Shown one piece after another: positions 29,949 through 40,286 of a stretch of 64,000 nucleotides of DNA. The stretch covers positions 1,240,001 through 1,304,000 of the forward strand of contig NC_012991.1 in the NCBI RefSeq assembly GCF_000026365.1, given 5' to 3'. Both the position numbers and the translations under genes were made by a program. The notes under the pieces are model-generated. The model made no database searches, was not told where the DNA came from, and saw only the letters and a program-made list of their open reading frames with translations. This stretch comes from Zygosaccharomyces rouxii (taxonomy: Eukaryota > Ascomycota > Saccharomycetes > Saccharomycetales > Saccharomycetaceae). How positions within the stretch are numbered: the first letter of the stretch is position 1; each line of letters starts with the position of its first letter.

Positions 29949-32900
29949 TTAATGCCTCCTCATGGTACCCGACCTCTGAGGGAATCTACCGGTCTGGTAT
30001 CGACTCATTCCAGGTGCATTATTCTGGTTTCGATAATTGTTTGGAGGATCGCCGTATCTTGAGCTACCACTGTACCTACTACCGCCGCCATTTCCACCTC
30101 CATTGTATCTGTTATTAATCGGTGGGCCTGACATTTGATACTGCATTGGTGTTGGCGGTTGTTGTTGCATATTGCTAAAGAAGAAAAATGATCGATACCC
30201 ACCAACTCTTGGCTTGTACTGAGTCACACCACAGGGACCAACGGGTACAACGTTGTTACGCATATCATTTTCGAAATTCCAACGACGAGGAGGTCCATTG
30301 TTGTACTTGTACATTACTGCGTCTAAATCGTACGGAGATAGAACTGGCTCAGATGCAATAAATCCATTTAATATGATGGATTTATTTTTACTTGGTAGGG
30401 GTACCAATTTATAATCCAGTTTGAGGAAAAGATTGGTAGACAGCTCTGGTAATGAACCGGTTTGAATCGGACAGCTTAGTTTACTATTTGGTCTGTAACC
30501 TTCATGGTCAGTAGAGACCACACCAGAAAGACCACTACGGAAATGTTGGAAATATAATTCGGGTTGAGGTGGTACATCGGTAGGGTATAGTTTTTTCAAA
30601 AACTTTTCATAGTTGGCATTTTTATTACTGATTAGAAGAATTGGATTACGGACCACATTACGAGATTTTTCTTCCTCTGTTAATTTAGAATACTGTGCAC
30701 GTACCACTTGTAATAATCTTTTCTCATCAATAAATGGTAAAAGAGCAATACCTTGCCATGGCATTTTTTTACCATTCATATCAACCGGGAACTCCGTTGG
30801 GTAAAAATCGATAATTTCAGAATCTGGAGAACTCATTAGTGGACGGAAAATTGGTGGTAATGTGTGACCTGATGCTGCTGGCAGAACACTCATAAGTTGT
30901 TCATATGGCAAAAATGGTTTACCTGGTGGAAATTCAACTTTGATATCAGAAAATCCAAAGAAATCTGCCGCCAGTGGCGCATAGTGATAGGGATAGTACC
31001 AAGTCCAAGAGGCACAACCTTGATAATAGTATAATAAAACCCAGGAGACACCCTCGATGTAACATTTAACCAAGTCTTTACGTAGAGCATCGATGTGGTT
31101 AGGCGAAATGTGAAATTTCTCTGTATAGTACCTTTCATGATAGCCTGGTTCGTGCAACTTAACAGCTTGATCAGTATCTACAATACCACTTGTGATACCA
31201 CCATTAGAAACTTCTGGAACCCAATCCGGTGGTTTTTCTCCTTGTTCTTCTTCCTGATCTTGTCCCTCTTCCTCTTCTTCTTCTTCTTCAATTCTCTCCT
31301 CTTCAAGTTCTGCTTTGATTTGATCGTCAAGATTTGGTTCCTCCTTCGTTGCTTCTTCCTCAGTCTTTTTCTTCTTTCTAGATTCTTCTTTCTGTTCTTC
31401 CTGCCTTTGTTCTTCTTCTTCTGCTTCTAATCTACGCTTTTTGGCCACAAGCTTTTTCTTCATTACTTCTGCTGCTGTAAAATTCGTCTTGTTAGCTTCA
31501 TCTACCGCTTTATCCATTTGTTCATTCATCAATTCATTCATCAATTGATCATTTTTATCACTCTGAGCCTTAACAGTCGCTATAGCGTTAGCGTCACCTT
31601 CATTGGCTAACATGATTTCTTTCTTTAGATTAACCATATCGTGTGTTGTCAAATTCCAAGAGCTCTTAGACAAATTACCATTAGTATCATACAATTGTAG
31701 TTGCTCATTGGGCTTTGTCGGATGTCGATCCTGACCTTTAGACACATTCCTTTGTGCCTTCTTCCTTTCAAAATTCTCTTGTTTTCTCACTTCTTGAATA
31801 TGTCTGGTTTTGAAGATATCAGCTTCACGGCTTCCTAATTGAGAAAGTAGTTTCTCTACAGACTCTAGGTTCAATTCACCATCACAAGTGATATAAGTCT
31901 TCATAGTCGGCAGTACCACTTTCCAAATGTCCAATAAAATATCAATACTATTCTCTCTAACGTCAAGACAGGGCAAATGTGGTAAAAAATCGTTACCACA
32001 GAAAAAACACATGAAAACCCAATCGTCAATAGCCCTTTCTAAATCGAAAGGGAATGGCATTCGTGGCACCCATAATTCCGCACTTAAATATTCTCTAAGG
32101 ACGCTGATGTGTAACCAAAGGAAAGGTTTCTCTGAATCTTGTTTAGCAATCATTTGCTTTTCCTCCTCACTCATGTTCAAACTATCCTTAAGATTATGCC
32201 TCTTGTTATTGCCCTGTGCAAATACATCTTCTCTGAGCACCTTAAAATGTGGCTCATGCGTTGCTAATCCTAAAAAGATTAAATCGGCATCTAACCCATA
32301 TATGCAGTGAGTAGTATTTGGGTTGTATTGTGCATCTGCTCTTTGTGACCTGACAAAATTCATAATTTTATGTTCACCTTCACCAGGCACTGTAGCATCA
32401 CTGATAATGACCTGTAAATTCTTCCAACCTGGATCTGTTGCCAATTTAAAGGAACACCAATACCTTAACGCTGCTGCCAATTTATCCATGAAGGGAGTAC
32501 CTGGAGTAATTGCATTAGAATCCCAGGTCTTTTTAGTTTTAACGGCACCGTCTATTATTTCACCTAATTGTTCCCGCTCTTGCATGATTCTTTCCCTGTT
32601 TTCATTTTCAATTTGAGCATCTTTAGCACTTCTGAATCTACGAGCTCTCTGTTGATTCATCTTAGCTCTTGGTGCAACACCATCAACAGCAATCATAAGC
32701 ACTTTACGTGGTCTTGCCATGTTTAGAACACGATTAGTATACTCAAAAACGGCTAATAACATTTCATCTTCAGTCTCTGGCGGTGGCTTATTCTCTGGAT
32801 GAGAACATGGATGAACAATACCATTCATATCCAAATACAGATTATCCAATTCCCCATTAGGGTTAGGAGCTGTATAGTCTATGGGCAGCGTAACACCATC

Positions 32901-32987
32901 AACTACCTGCGGTTGTTCTTCTATTACGGGGGATATAATCTTGGGGTATTTCCTAGATAACCATCTAAAGAATGAGGGAACACCCAT
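29949..32987 (-). CDS. RAT1: Nuclear 5'-3' exoribonuclease Rat1
   Basis: 1012 aa (Sc 1006). It is the Xrn2-type nuclease that, with Rai1, trims rRNA and snoRNA 5' ends and ends Pol II transcription by the torpedo mechanism. The N-terminus MGVPSFFRWLSRKYPKI and the catalytic acidic residues in YLDMNGIVHPC, VPGEGEHKI and YGLDADLIFLGL are intact. An expanded Glu/Lys-rich linker sits near residues 515-610. The C-terminal tail is rich in Gly, Asn, Arg and Tyr (RGG-like). The promoter carries PAC and RRPE elements, consistent with its rRNA role. Order DBP5-STD1-RAT1-RSB1 is as in Sc. Confidence 0.97.
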   Translation of the reverse strand: MGVPSFFRWLSRKYPKIISPVIEEQPQVVDGVTLPIDYTAPNPNGELDNLYLDMNGIVHPCSHPENKPPPETEDEMLLAVFEYTNRVLNMARPRKVLMIAVDGVAPRAKMNQQRARRFRSAKDAQIENENRERIMQEREQLGEIIDGAVKTKKTWDSNAITPGTPFMDKLAAALRYWCSFKLATDPGWKNLQVIISDATVPGEGEHKIMNFVRSQRADAQYNPNTTHCIYGLDADLIFLGLATHEPHFKVLREDVFAQGNNKRHNLKDSLNMSEEEKQMIAKQDSEKPFLWLHISVLREYLSAELWVPRMPFPFDLERAIDDWVFMCFFCGNDFLPHLPCLDVRENSIDILLDIWKVVLPTMKTYITCDGELNLESVEKLLSQLGSREADIFKTRHIQEVRKQENFERKKAQRNVSKGQDRHPTKPNEQLQLYDTNGNLSKSSWNLTTHDMVNLKKEIMLANEGDANAIATVKAQSDKNDQLMNELMNEQMDKAVDEANKTNFTAAEVMKKKLVAKKRRLEAEEEEQRQEEQKEESRKKKKTEEEATKEEPNLDDQIKAELEEERIEEEEEEEEGQDQEEEQGEKPPDWVPEVSNGGITSGIVDTDQAVKLHEPGYHERYYTEKFHISPNHIDALRKDLVKCYIEGVSWVLLYYYQGCASWTWYYPYHYAPLAADFFGFSDIKVEFPPGKPFLPYEQLMSVLPAASGHTLPPIFRPLMSSPDSEIIDFYPTEFPVDMNGKKMPWQGIALLPFIDEKRLLQVVRAQYSKLTEEEKSRNVVRNPILLISNKNANYEKFLKKLYPTDVPPQPELYFQHFRSGLSGVVSTDHEGYRPNSKLSCPIQTGSLPELSTNLFLKLDYKLVPLPSKNKSIILNGFIASEPVLSPYDLDAVMYKYNNGPPRRWNFENDMRNNVVPVGPCGVTQYKPRVGGYRSFFFFSNMQQQPPTPMQYQMSGPPINNRYNGGGNGGGSRYSGSSRYGDPPNNYRNQNNAPGMSRYQTGRFPQRSGTMRRH

Positions 32988-33075
32988 GTTAAACTGGTCT
33001 ATACGGACTCGACAAGATACTTTTCAACCGGTCGATTGTGCTTATATCTTAGCAGTATGCTTCTCATTAGTTCAT

Positions 33076-33102
33076 CTCATCGCTTCCCCGTCAAAAATTT
33101 CA
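33076..33102. promoter_or_regulatory. PAC and RRPE elements of the RAT1 promoter
   Basis: CTCATCGC (33076-33083, full PAC) and AAAAATTTCA (33093-33102, RRPE core) lie about 90-115 bp upstream of the RAT1 ATG, and 150 bp upstream of the divergent YKL162C-like gene. Confidence 0.72.
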
Positions 33103-33249
33103 ACATGCCGTCCTTTCACACGGTACAATAAATAAGAACTAATAATGGGTACTGGTACTACAGACTTCCCCAGTACTTAAATTGGTGGGCCATGGAAAGT
33201 GTTACTGCTGCTGGTATTATTGGTATTGGAAACACAAATTTGATTGAGA

Positions 33250-34431
33250 ATGCACAGACTCCTTTTGAGGAAGCCGCAGGTTCGGTTTCAAAGTAGATAT
33301 CCAGTGGTACAGATTGAAGAACTGAAGTCACACACGCTAAGACCAGGCCAAACTGCTACAATTCCATTAAGAGACTATTACGAATGGAACACAATGCCCG
33401 ATCTTATGAAGTATGAGAAGTTTTTCACCAGGAGAAACCCTTTGGCGGGACAAAACATGGAACATTTACAGTTTTATGATCCTATCGTAACCCAATGCAT
33501 TGCCAAATGGCTTTTAGTGGACTATAAATTGAATGCATATCCTTACTATGATCTTAACATTGTTAATGTTTTCACTGATCTTCGGCAAGCTGTAAAAATT
33601 GCCAAAGGTATGATGACTTATTTTCAATCGGTCTTATCTAAGGGAATGTTTGAAAGGATTAAATATTTTATTATACCACTTTACAACGACCATACTGTGA
33701 CTACGGAAAAGCTGCTTAATGGAATTCCCGGTGATGTAAGGCTTGTCGAAAATGCAGCTATTTTCCCACCAAGTGGATCCAATATTGACATGGAAAAACC
33801 CTTTAGCATTGAAGATCCAGTCTACGTGCTTATGCTTAACGATATTATTAAGAATTTATCTCACGATTTGGTTCGGTTTTCCAATGAATTGAACCAATGG
33901 CAACAGTGCTATATGGACATTCACACTGATGGTACACGTTCCAAGAGGTTTGATGAAGATATGGATTTTTGGTGCCAGTACAGTTTACGAATGGTTTTAG
34001 ATCAAGATCAACATCTGGAAGATGAATTTCACGTCCCTACAAGATTGGTACAACTGTTTGATATGCTTAAAATCTGTGCACCAGAACATAAAATGTTTGC
34101 CATTGATGTTCCTCAGAGGTGGCAGCCTTCATTTTGGACAATGGTTAAATTTTTACTTGGTAGAAATTCAATACCGAGGAGCCAATTGACAGGACCTTCC
34201 ATCGATGAACACACGATGCATTTTATTGCAAACTTTAATGAAATTCAAAAAATATATTCAAATGTTAATGAATCTGCTAAATACTGTGAAGTGGAAGACC
34301 TTGCAGAATTTGTTGATCAATGGACGGACCTTTCGGATGTTGAAAAGCATTCAACACTGTCAAAAGATCGCTTAAATGCCCAATGGGAAACCATCCATTG
34401 TAGTAATTTGGGTGTAATTCATACCACCTGA
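33250..34431 (+). CDS. Mitochondrial protein of the YKL162C type
   Basis: 393 aa. The ATG at 33250 gives MHRLLLRKPQVRFQSRYPVV, a basic presequence that predicts mitochondrial import. The best recalled match is Sc YKL162C (402 aa), a mitochondrial protein of unknown function that I believe belongs to the MidA/NDUFAF7-like methyltransferase-fold family. I do not see a clear SAM-binding glycine motif, so no activity is assigned. Recognisable stretches include NTMPDLMKYEKFFTRRNPL and QRWQPSFWTMVKFLLGRNSI. It lies between RAT1 and RSB1, where Sc has no such gene, so it marks a local rearrangement. Confidence 0.7.
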   Translation: MHRLLLRKPQVRFQSRYPVVQIEELKSHTLRPGQTATIPLRDYYEWNTMPDLMKYEKFFTRRNPLAGQNMEHLQFYDPIVTQCIAKWLLVDYKLNAYPYYDLNIVNVFTDLRQAVKIAKGMMTYFQSVLSKGMFERIKYFIIPLYNDHTVTTEKLLNGIPGDVRLVENAAIFPPSGSNIDMEKPFSIEDPVYVLMLNDIIKNLSHDLVRFSNELNQWQQCYMDIHTDGTRSKRFDEDMDFWCQYSLRMVLDQDQHLEDEFHVPTRLVQLFDMLKICAPEHKMFAIDVPQRWQPSFWTMVKFLLGRNSIPRSQLTGPSIDEHTMHFIANFNEIQKIYSNVNESAKYCEVEDLAEFVDQWTDLSDVEKHSTLSKDRLNAQWETIHCSNLGVIHTT

Positions 34432-34683
34432 CCCCGCTAATATAACAAATTCACTTGAATCCACATTGACTATGCATATCTATATTATCTATAAAGTATT
34501 ATGTAATTATACTTGTCGATAACTAACAGCTTAAAGGTATTAAAAAAGAATGGTAATGGTAATGGCCGAAAGAAACGAAAAAAGAACCCAACCTCCAGTA
34601 TTTTTATTTTTTATAATACACAATTTTGACATTTTGTTCAACTTAATTCTTTTTTTTTTTTATTTTTTTTTACCATCATTTCG

Positions 34684-36021
34684 TTAAACTACTCTATGCG
34701 TAGCTGGTTCATGAGGATCCGGTACATCGGCAGAATCCCTAAATGGAGGTTCTTCCACCAATGCATTTTGATGCGGTACTCCCGATGATTCCTCTAAATC
34801 TGACTCTAGACCCTCTTTATAGGTTTTTTTAGTTCCACCTCTTGAGCCAAATGGATTGCTTACACGCTTGAGACTGGGTCCTATAAGAGATGTGAGTGTG
34901 GGACCAGATCCAAATGACGGTAATGAGAAAGCACGTTTAGGACGTCCAGTAGTCGGACTTGTAGGTTCATTAGTATAGTACTTTTCATCTTCACTGGCGG
35001 TAGCGGTATCTTCTTCTTGCTCAGACTCTGGCTGTGGTATATTGGGAGAGTCATTATTACTACCGAGTTTCTTGGCATTAGTGATGGGAATCGAAACAAA
35101 CCTACCTTTAAAGGCAAATCCTGGATGGAATACAGTCATGATAGTAGCCCCCAACGACATCATAACACCGTCAAGGATAATGAAGTAGGTCTCGTGAACT
35201 GCTAAATAACCAGACCAACCGTTAGCCAGTTCGGATAATCGGTACGCACATCTAACAAACACTAGCAGCACTGTCACTATGAGAGCATGGATAAAATAGC
35301 GGAAAACCCAGCGATCGGGCATTATCCTCAATGATTGGTACTTTTCACTGTACATGGGTTCCAAATCTCTTTGGGATATCTTAAAAATGGAGGGCTTAAA
35401 AGACATATACCCCATGTACCTCCAACGAGTTTGAATATAAACTTTAAAGACGAAGTGAGCCATTAAAATTATGAAGATACTCAAAGACGCCACTTGAAAT
35501 GCCAACCCACCAACAAACACATGTGTACCTTGCCGGGGACTTTTACCTTCTCCTGATTCTGTACCAGCAACACCACCACCGGAAGCCTGAACCGCCAATG
35601 AGATAATATCGCAACATATGAAGATATGTGCGTAGCAAATTGATGGATGAAGCAGTGCAAAACTATGACCATAGATTTCAATTAATTTCGACAGTTGATA
35701 ATATAGTGAACCCAACGTAAAAACTGGCGAGATAGTAAGACAAACCATGTTAAGCAAAAACGCATTCAGATTATCCTGGTTGAAATGAGACCATGTACGA
35801 CCGATGTAACCCAGTACTTCTAAAATCCCAGTGCAGATAAACCCAGTGGAAAACCAGTACTGCTTCAAATACAGTTGCAACACATGTATTGTCAATAACA
35901 CACTCCAAATGACAAGCATGGCCACATTATATGCAAGGCTCGGTACCAGACCGTTGTAATAACTAGCACTGTCCTGTGATGCTTGGGATGATGGTGTAAC
36001 GGTACTATTGGTGGCTGACAT
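34684..36021 (-). CDS. RSB1: RTA1-family membrane protein Rsb1 (sphingoid base resistance)
   Basis: 445 aa. It is a seven-helix RTA1/lipid-translocating-exporter family protein; Sc Rsb1 confers resistance to long-chain sphingoid bases and responds to loss of lipid asymmetry. Membrane helices are visible from about residue 30 (LAYNVAMLVIWSVLLTI) to about 310, including LEVLGYIGRTWSHFN, a family hallmark. An Asn-glycosylatable N-terminus and a long hydrophilic C-terminal tail (from about 325) follow the RTA1 pattern. The RAT1-RSB1 order matches Sc YOR048C-YOR049C. The ATG at 36021 is preferred over an in-frame TTG three codons upstream. Other family members (RTA1, PUG1) are less likely because of synteny. 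Confidence 0.88.
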   Translation of the reverse strand: MSATNSTVTPSSQASQDSASYYNGLVPSLAYNVAMLVIWSVLLTIHVLQLYLKQYWFSTGFICTGILEVLGYIGRTWSHFNQDNLNAFLLNMVCLTISPVFTLGSLYYQLSKLIEIYGHSFALLHPSICYAHIFICCDIISLAVQASGGGVAGTESGEGKSPRQGTHVFVGGLAFQVASLSIFIILMAHFVFKVYIQTRWRYMGYMSFKPSIFKISQRDLEPMYSEKYQSLRIMPDRWVFRYFIHALIVTVLLVFVRCAYRLSELANGWSGYLAVHETYFIILDGVMMSLGATIMTVFHPGFAFKGRFVSIPITNAKKLGSNNDSPNIPQPESEQEEDTATASEDEKYYTNEPTSPTTGRPKRAFSLPSFGSGPTLTSLIGPSLKRVSNPFGSRGGTKKTYKEGLESDLEESSGVPHQNALVEEPPFRDSADVPDPHEPATHRVV

Positions 36022-37094
36022 TTCTTTCAAATTCTACTACTTTTACTTTTCTCAACACCAGTCTAGCCGCCAAAGTTCAGGCGTCTAACGTTCAAACAGA
36101 AACCGAGTGTAACGTGGAAAAATACTACAAAATCTCCAAGATTCATTATATCTTGCGGAGGTTAGAGATAACTCCCCTTCATTTCGTTACTTCTTAAGTA
36201 CTCACTATGACCATCACTGAGTTATAAACTGAAATTCTCCATGAATAAAACTGCGTATATGCATGAATCGAACATTAAAAGAGGCCCTTTCCCTATGGGT
36301 AAAACAGCAATGCTTCGAATTTACGCAACTATTGTTTGTGCTTTATTGTCACTAACCGAAACTCGCAATTGCGGGAATGTAATCGAGCCATTTTACCAAG
36401 ACCAAGACCCAAGGAGATTTGTACTATACGGAGTTTCTGAAGATTTAGCTAGGATAAGGCTCATAACAAGGAGCTACTGCGGCTGCAGGGGGGGGGAGAA
36501 GGTAATGCTATTGCTAATGAAATTAGAACTAGAACTAGTGCCTGTTCGATTTTTCGATCGATCCGTCGGACATACTTTTTCTTGTTCTAGTTGCCATAAC
36601 TGAGGTGATTTTTATCACGGTCCGAGGGCTTCGCTATTACCAATATAAGCAACTACAAGAAATAATGATATGTTGATAAATTGCGTCTGTGCGTAATTTC
36701 CGCTTTGTGTGCGTTAACATCGCACGGCCAGACCCCCACATTTTACTAGAATAATGCCCGTACATTGTACTCTTATGTTTCGAGCGAATTACCCTATCCG
36801 GTTACGGCACTCATGCAAGCAAGAATAGTAGGGTTCATACCGGTAACCTGTAGAGGTAAAGTAAAGTGAAGTGAAGTAAAGGCAAGGAAGGTAACGTAGC
36901 GTACGATCGATTTGAAGGTACAGGACCAAAGGAAGATGGCGGTGGGATAAAAGTGGAGGAGAAACAGTACGGACTGGAAGGTCTGGACTGGCTGTAGTTC
37001 CGCAGTATGCAGCATCGAAATGGAACTACATATCGCGGTAGCAGGCTGTAGTGTTTCATAGACATACCGCTGCAGCTAGTAAACTGATTTTCAT

Positions 37095-37134
37095 GAGTGA
37101 GTGAGTGAGCGGGTAAGTGGGTAAGTGGGTAAGC
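37095..37134 (+). repeat. GAGT and GGGTAAGT tandem repeats
   Basis: Four GAG(T/C) units (37095-37110) run straight into three 8-bp units, GGGTAAGT twice and GGGTAAGC once (37111-37134), about 240-280 bp upstream of the GPT2 ATG. Confidence 0.85.
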
Positions 37135-37190
37135 GGAGACCGAGAAACTATTGTTTGATTATCCCTTCGTACCCTCCAAGAAATATACGG

Positions 37191-37214
37191 TCGTAATGTC
37201 GTAATGTCGTAATG
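37191..37214 (+). repeat. Three perfect TCGTAATG units
   Basis: A 24-bp array of three identical 8-bp units, about 160 bp upstream of the GPT2 ATG. Confidence 0.85.
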
Positions 37215-37371
37215 AACGAGACTGTGATTTACGTGTTGAAGAAAGCACCGGGGATTCATCGAACTTTCGAAAAAAGAAAAATAAAAAGAATAAAGGTATA
37301 GTACCAAGAAAAGGGCAGCTTGGCATGCATAACACACTTCATTTATATATACCTTCTGGTCTCATTGCACA

Positions 37372-39498
37372 ATGAAGGAAGTTAAGCCGGGCGTTCACAT
37401 ACCCAAATTGTCTCAAGCATATGAGAACCCTTACAACGGGGAGAAATACACTTTGAGGACTTGGTTGTACGACTGTGTGATTGCGGTACTGAATGTGTTG
37501 TTCACCATTTTCTTCAGGGAAATCAAAATGCGTGGTGAGCATAAGATGCCCCCACAAGGAGTCCCCACACTGCTTGTGTGTGCCCCACATGCCAATCAGT
37601 TCATTGATCCGTCACTGGTGATGGTCAAGGCTAGGCAAATGGCACAAGGTTCAAGATCCAGACAGGTTTGCTATATCATGGCCGAAGTTAGTCTGAAGAA
37701 AAAAATACTTGGATTGTTTGGTAGGCTTACGGGTGCTATAGCAGTGCCTAGGGCTCAGGATAATTTGAAATTTGTGGATCAAAGAATCAAGATATACGCG
37801 CCAGATTTGGACAATGAACCGAGGTTGATTAAGGGCCGTGTGGATGGTGATGGATTGGAAAATCCTGGTTTCACTAAATTTATTCCAAAGTCGTTGATCG
37901 GGTTGCCCAATTTCTTGGGTAATGCTCAGATCGAAAGCATTGTTGATGATTATACCATTGTTCTTAAGCAACCTTTCAAGTTTCAAGAGAATGCAACTAT
38001 AAGAAAGTTGTTAGAACGTGGAACTAATTTCAAGTATGCCGACAAGATTGACAATTCGCAGACTTTCCAGAATGTTTTTGACCATTTGCATACCAAGGGT
38101 TGTGTGGGGATTTTCCCTGAAGGTGGATCTCACGACAGACCTTCCATGTTGCCCCTAAAGGCTGGTGTGGCTATCATGGCATTGGTTGCGGCCGCTGCAG
38201 ATCCAACTATGAAGGTAGCTGTGGTTCCATGTGGATTGCACTACTTCCATAGGGAGAAGTTTAGGTCCAGAGCGGTAATTGAATTTGGTGATCCAATTTG
38301 GGTTGATGGTGAAATGGGTAAGCAGTATATGGAAAGTCCAAGGGAAACAGTATCCAAGCTTTTGGACAGAGTTACTTCCTCTTTGCAGTTGGTTACTGAG
38401 AATGCTCCTGATTGGGATACTCTGATGACTATCCAGGCCGCAAGACGTCTTTACAAACCTGTTATGCGTAGAAGAGCACTCACGGCTGTCGTCGAGGTCA
38501 ACAGAAGGCTGTTGCTTGGTTATTCCGCTTACAAGGATGACCCAAGAGTTATTAAGCTCAAAGAATCTGTTACAGCTTATAATGGTTTGTTGTTTTTGAT
38601 GGGATTAAAAGACCACCAAGTGCTGGAATTAAAGACAAAGCAAGGTGAACAATTACGTTGTCTCTTCACTTTAATCCAAAGGACCATTAGACTGTTGGTA
38701 TTCTTTACGCTTTCGCTGCCAGGATGCATCTTGTTTACTCCTATCTTCATCGTCTGTAAAGTTTACGCCAAGAAGAAAGCGGCAGAAGGTTTGAAGAAAT
38801 CAGTTGTTAAGATTAAAGGTGTGGACCTGTTAGCGACTTGGAAATTGTTAGTGGCATTAGTCTTGGCACCTGTCCTTTACGTCACCTATTCGATTATCCT
38901 CACATGGCTTTACCTGAGAGGTAACACGTTGGTCGTGAAAATGTGGGTTCCTTCAACGCATCCAGTACTACTTTACTGTTATTTCTGCATGTTGCTGGTT
39001 TTCACCACTTATTCAAGTTTGAAAACCGGTGAAATTGGTGTCGATCTATTCAAATCTTTACCACCTCTATTTGCATCCCTGTTTTACCCAGGTTCCAAAA
39101 TTACTCAATTGAAGGAAATGCGCCAAGGCTTAAGTGATGAGATTACAGATGTTTGTAACGAATTGGGACCTAAAGTTTTCCCCAAGTTTGAGAGGATTAT
39201 CGAATCGCAATACGAGGATAAGCCTAGGGGTAGACTATCATTGCCTATATCGACCAAGTCTCAAGATGAAATTCCCACGCTGCGTAGCCGTTCCTCGAGT
39301 GTTGCTTCAAATCTATCCACAGCCTCCAATTCATTGTCTCAAATCAATTCGAGAGGTTCACTCACAGACATGCCAATCTTCTCCGAAGGTAGCCATTTGG
39401 ATTTAAATCAAGATGACGAAATCAATCTATCATCGCCAGAGGAGGATAGGATCACGTCTTTAATAAGACAGAGACGTGCCCATGAGAAGGAGGACTGA
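37372..39498 (+). CDS. GPT2: Glycerol-3-phosphate / DHAP acyltransferase Gpt2
   Basis: 708 aa (Sc Gpt2 743, paralog Sct1 759). It makes lysophosphatidic acid, the first step of glycerolipid synthesis, in the ER and lipid-droplet membrane. Acyltransferase motif I appears as HANQFIDPS (HX4D variant, near residue 70), and motif III as FPEGGSHDRP near residue 248. A membrane segment lies near residues 36-50, and four more in the C-terminal half (about 440-560). The C-terminal tail is Ser-rich and probably phosphorylated. GPT2 and not SCT1 is chosen because BET3, MET1 and YKR070W follow in the YKR067W-YKR070W order. Confidence 0.93.
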   Translation: MKEVKPGVHIPKLSQAYENPYNGEKYTLRTWLYDCVIAVLNVLFTIFFREIKMRGEHKMPPQGVPTLLVCAPHANQFIDPSLVMVKARQMAQGSRSRQVCYIMAEVSLKKKILGLFGRLTGAIAVPRAQDNLKFVDQRIKIYAPDLDNEPRLIKGRVDGDGLENPGFTKFIPKSLIGLPNFLGNAQIESIVDDYTIVLKQPFKFQENATIRKLLERGTNFKYADKIDNSQTFQNVFDHLHTKGCVGIFPEGGSHDRPSMLPLKAGVAIMALVAAAADPTMKVAVVPCGLHYFHREKFRSRAVIEFGDPIWVDGEMGKQYMESPRETVSKLLDRVTSSLQLVTENAPDWDTLMTIQAARRLYKPVMRRRALTAVVEVNRRLLLGYSAYKDDPRVIKLKESVTAYNGLLFLMGLKDHQVLELKTKQGEQLRCLFTLIQRTIRLLVFFTLSLPGCILFTPIFIVCKVYAKKKAAEGLKKSVVKIKGVDLLATWKLLVALVLAPVLYVTYSIILTWLYLRGNTLVVKMWVPSTHPVLLYCYFCMLLVFTTYSSLKTGEIGVDLFKSLPPLFASLFYPGSKITQLKEMRQGLSDEITDVCNELGPKVFPKFERIIESQYEDKPRGRLSLPISTKSQDEIPTLRSRSSSVASNLSTASNSLSQINSRGSLTDMPIFSEGSHLDLNQDDEINLSSPEEDRITSLIRQRRAHEKED

Positions 39499-39564
39499 AA
39501 ACTCAAGTTATCCTACAATATTTTTTTTTTAATGCTATTTCCGATATTTATACGACTAAATGAT

Positions 39565-40146
39565 TTAATCTTCACCAATAGGTACTTCATCTTTCAACAC
39601 CTTATTAAGTTTTATTCTTAGTTCAGTTTGTGGATCACCTTTTAAAATATCAGATACAAACCAAACGTCGCAGTCTAACTGAACCATTTCTAGTGCACCT
39701 TTTAAAACACCACTTAAAACGTTGGAATACCAAAGTTGTTTCATTGCATCCATTGGTAATTCTACAAAATCACTTAGCGGATTTTCATCCAACATTAGTG
39801 AAAATGCATCCTTTTCTGACGACCAATTTGTTACTTGTGGTGTCATATTCAAAAAGATCTTGAACGCACATTTACTTATCATTTCACTTGTCTTCACCAT
39901 ATTCTCACAGCGTGGTAGTGCAGTTCTCGCAAGGAAATCTTCCACTAACCTCACACCAATGTTATACCCCATACTGAACAAGTGGTTATTCACTTTTTGG
40001 AAATCGCGATCGTAGTCTGCACATAACTGTGATACTATTGCACCATACGTTAGCGTGAAAAGCTCTGCGTTGACTTTTTCAGTCTTGTTCTTCCAAGTAT
40101 CCTCTCCAATGGCCTTTAACGACTTCGATTGTGCTGGGGCTGACAT
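39565..40146 (-). CDS. BET3: TRAPP complex core subunit Bet3
   Basis: 193 aa, identical in length to Sc Bet3. It is a core subunit of the TRAPP tethering complexes, which are GEFs for Ypt1 in ER-to-Golgi and later traffic. The fold signature FSMGYNIGVRLVEDFLARTA and the conserved acylation-site region around SKCAFKIF are present. It is convergent with GPT2, as YKR068C and YKR067W are in Sc. ATG is certain. Confidence 0.97.
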   Translation of the reverse strand: MSAPAQSKSLKAIGEDTWKNKTEKVNAELFTLTYGAIVSQLCADYDRDFQKVNNHLFSMGYNIGVRLVEDFLARTALPRCENMVKTSEMISKCAFKIFLNMTPQVTNWSSEKDAFSLMLDENPLSDFVELPMDAMKQLWYSNVLSGVLKGALEMVQLDCDVWFVSDILKGDPQTELRIKLNKVLKDEVPIGED

Positions 40147-40286
40147 GGTTTGCTTCTAAGTCCTCCCTTGCTATGTATTGGTTTATTAAATGATCAGTTT
40201 TATCGCTATAAGTTTCAACGTCATGTTCAACATACATACGCACATACATGGATAGATACATACAGAAGGCTACACGTGATACATGC

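Larger units (their letters stand above)
36022..37371. other. Divergent RSB1/GPT2 intergenic region
   Basis: About 1.35 kb, the second longest gap between recognised genes. It holds two small tandem repeats (37095-37134 and 37191-37214) and an open frame of 120 codons at 36241-36603 that resembles nothing I know. No Pdr1/3 element was seen near RSB1. Confidence 0.5.

Noticed and set aside
36241..36603. 120-codon open frame between RSB1 and GPT2
   Set aside because: No recognisable domain, odd cysteine-rich end, no homolog known to me; may be chance in a 1.35-kb gap.
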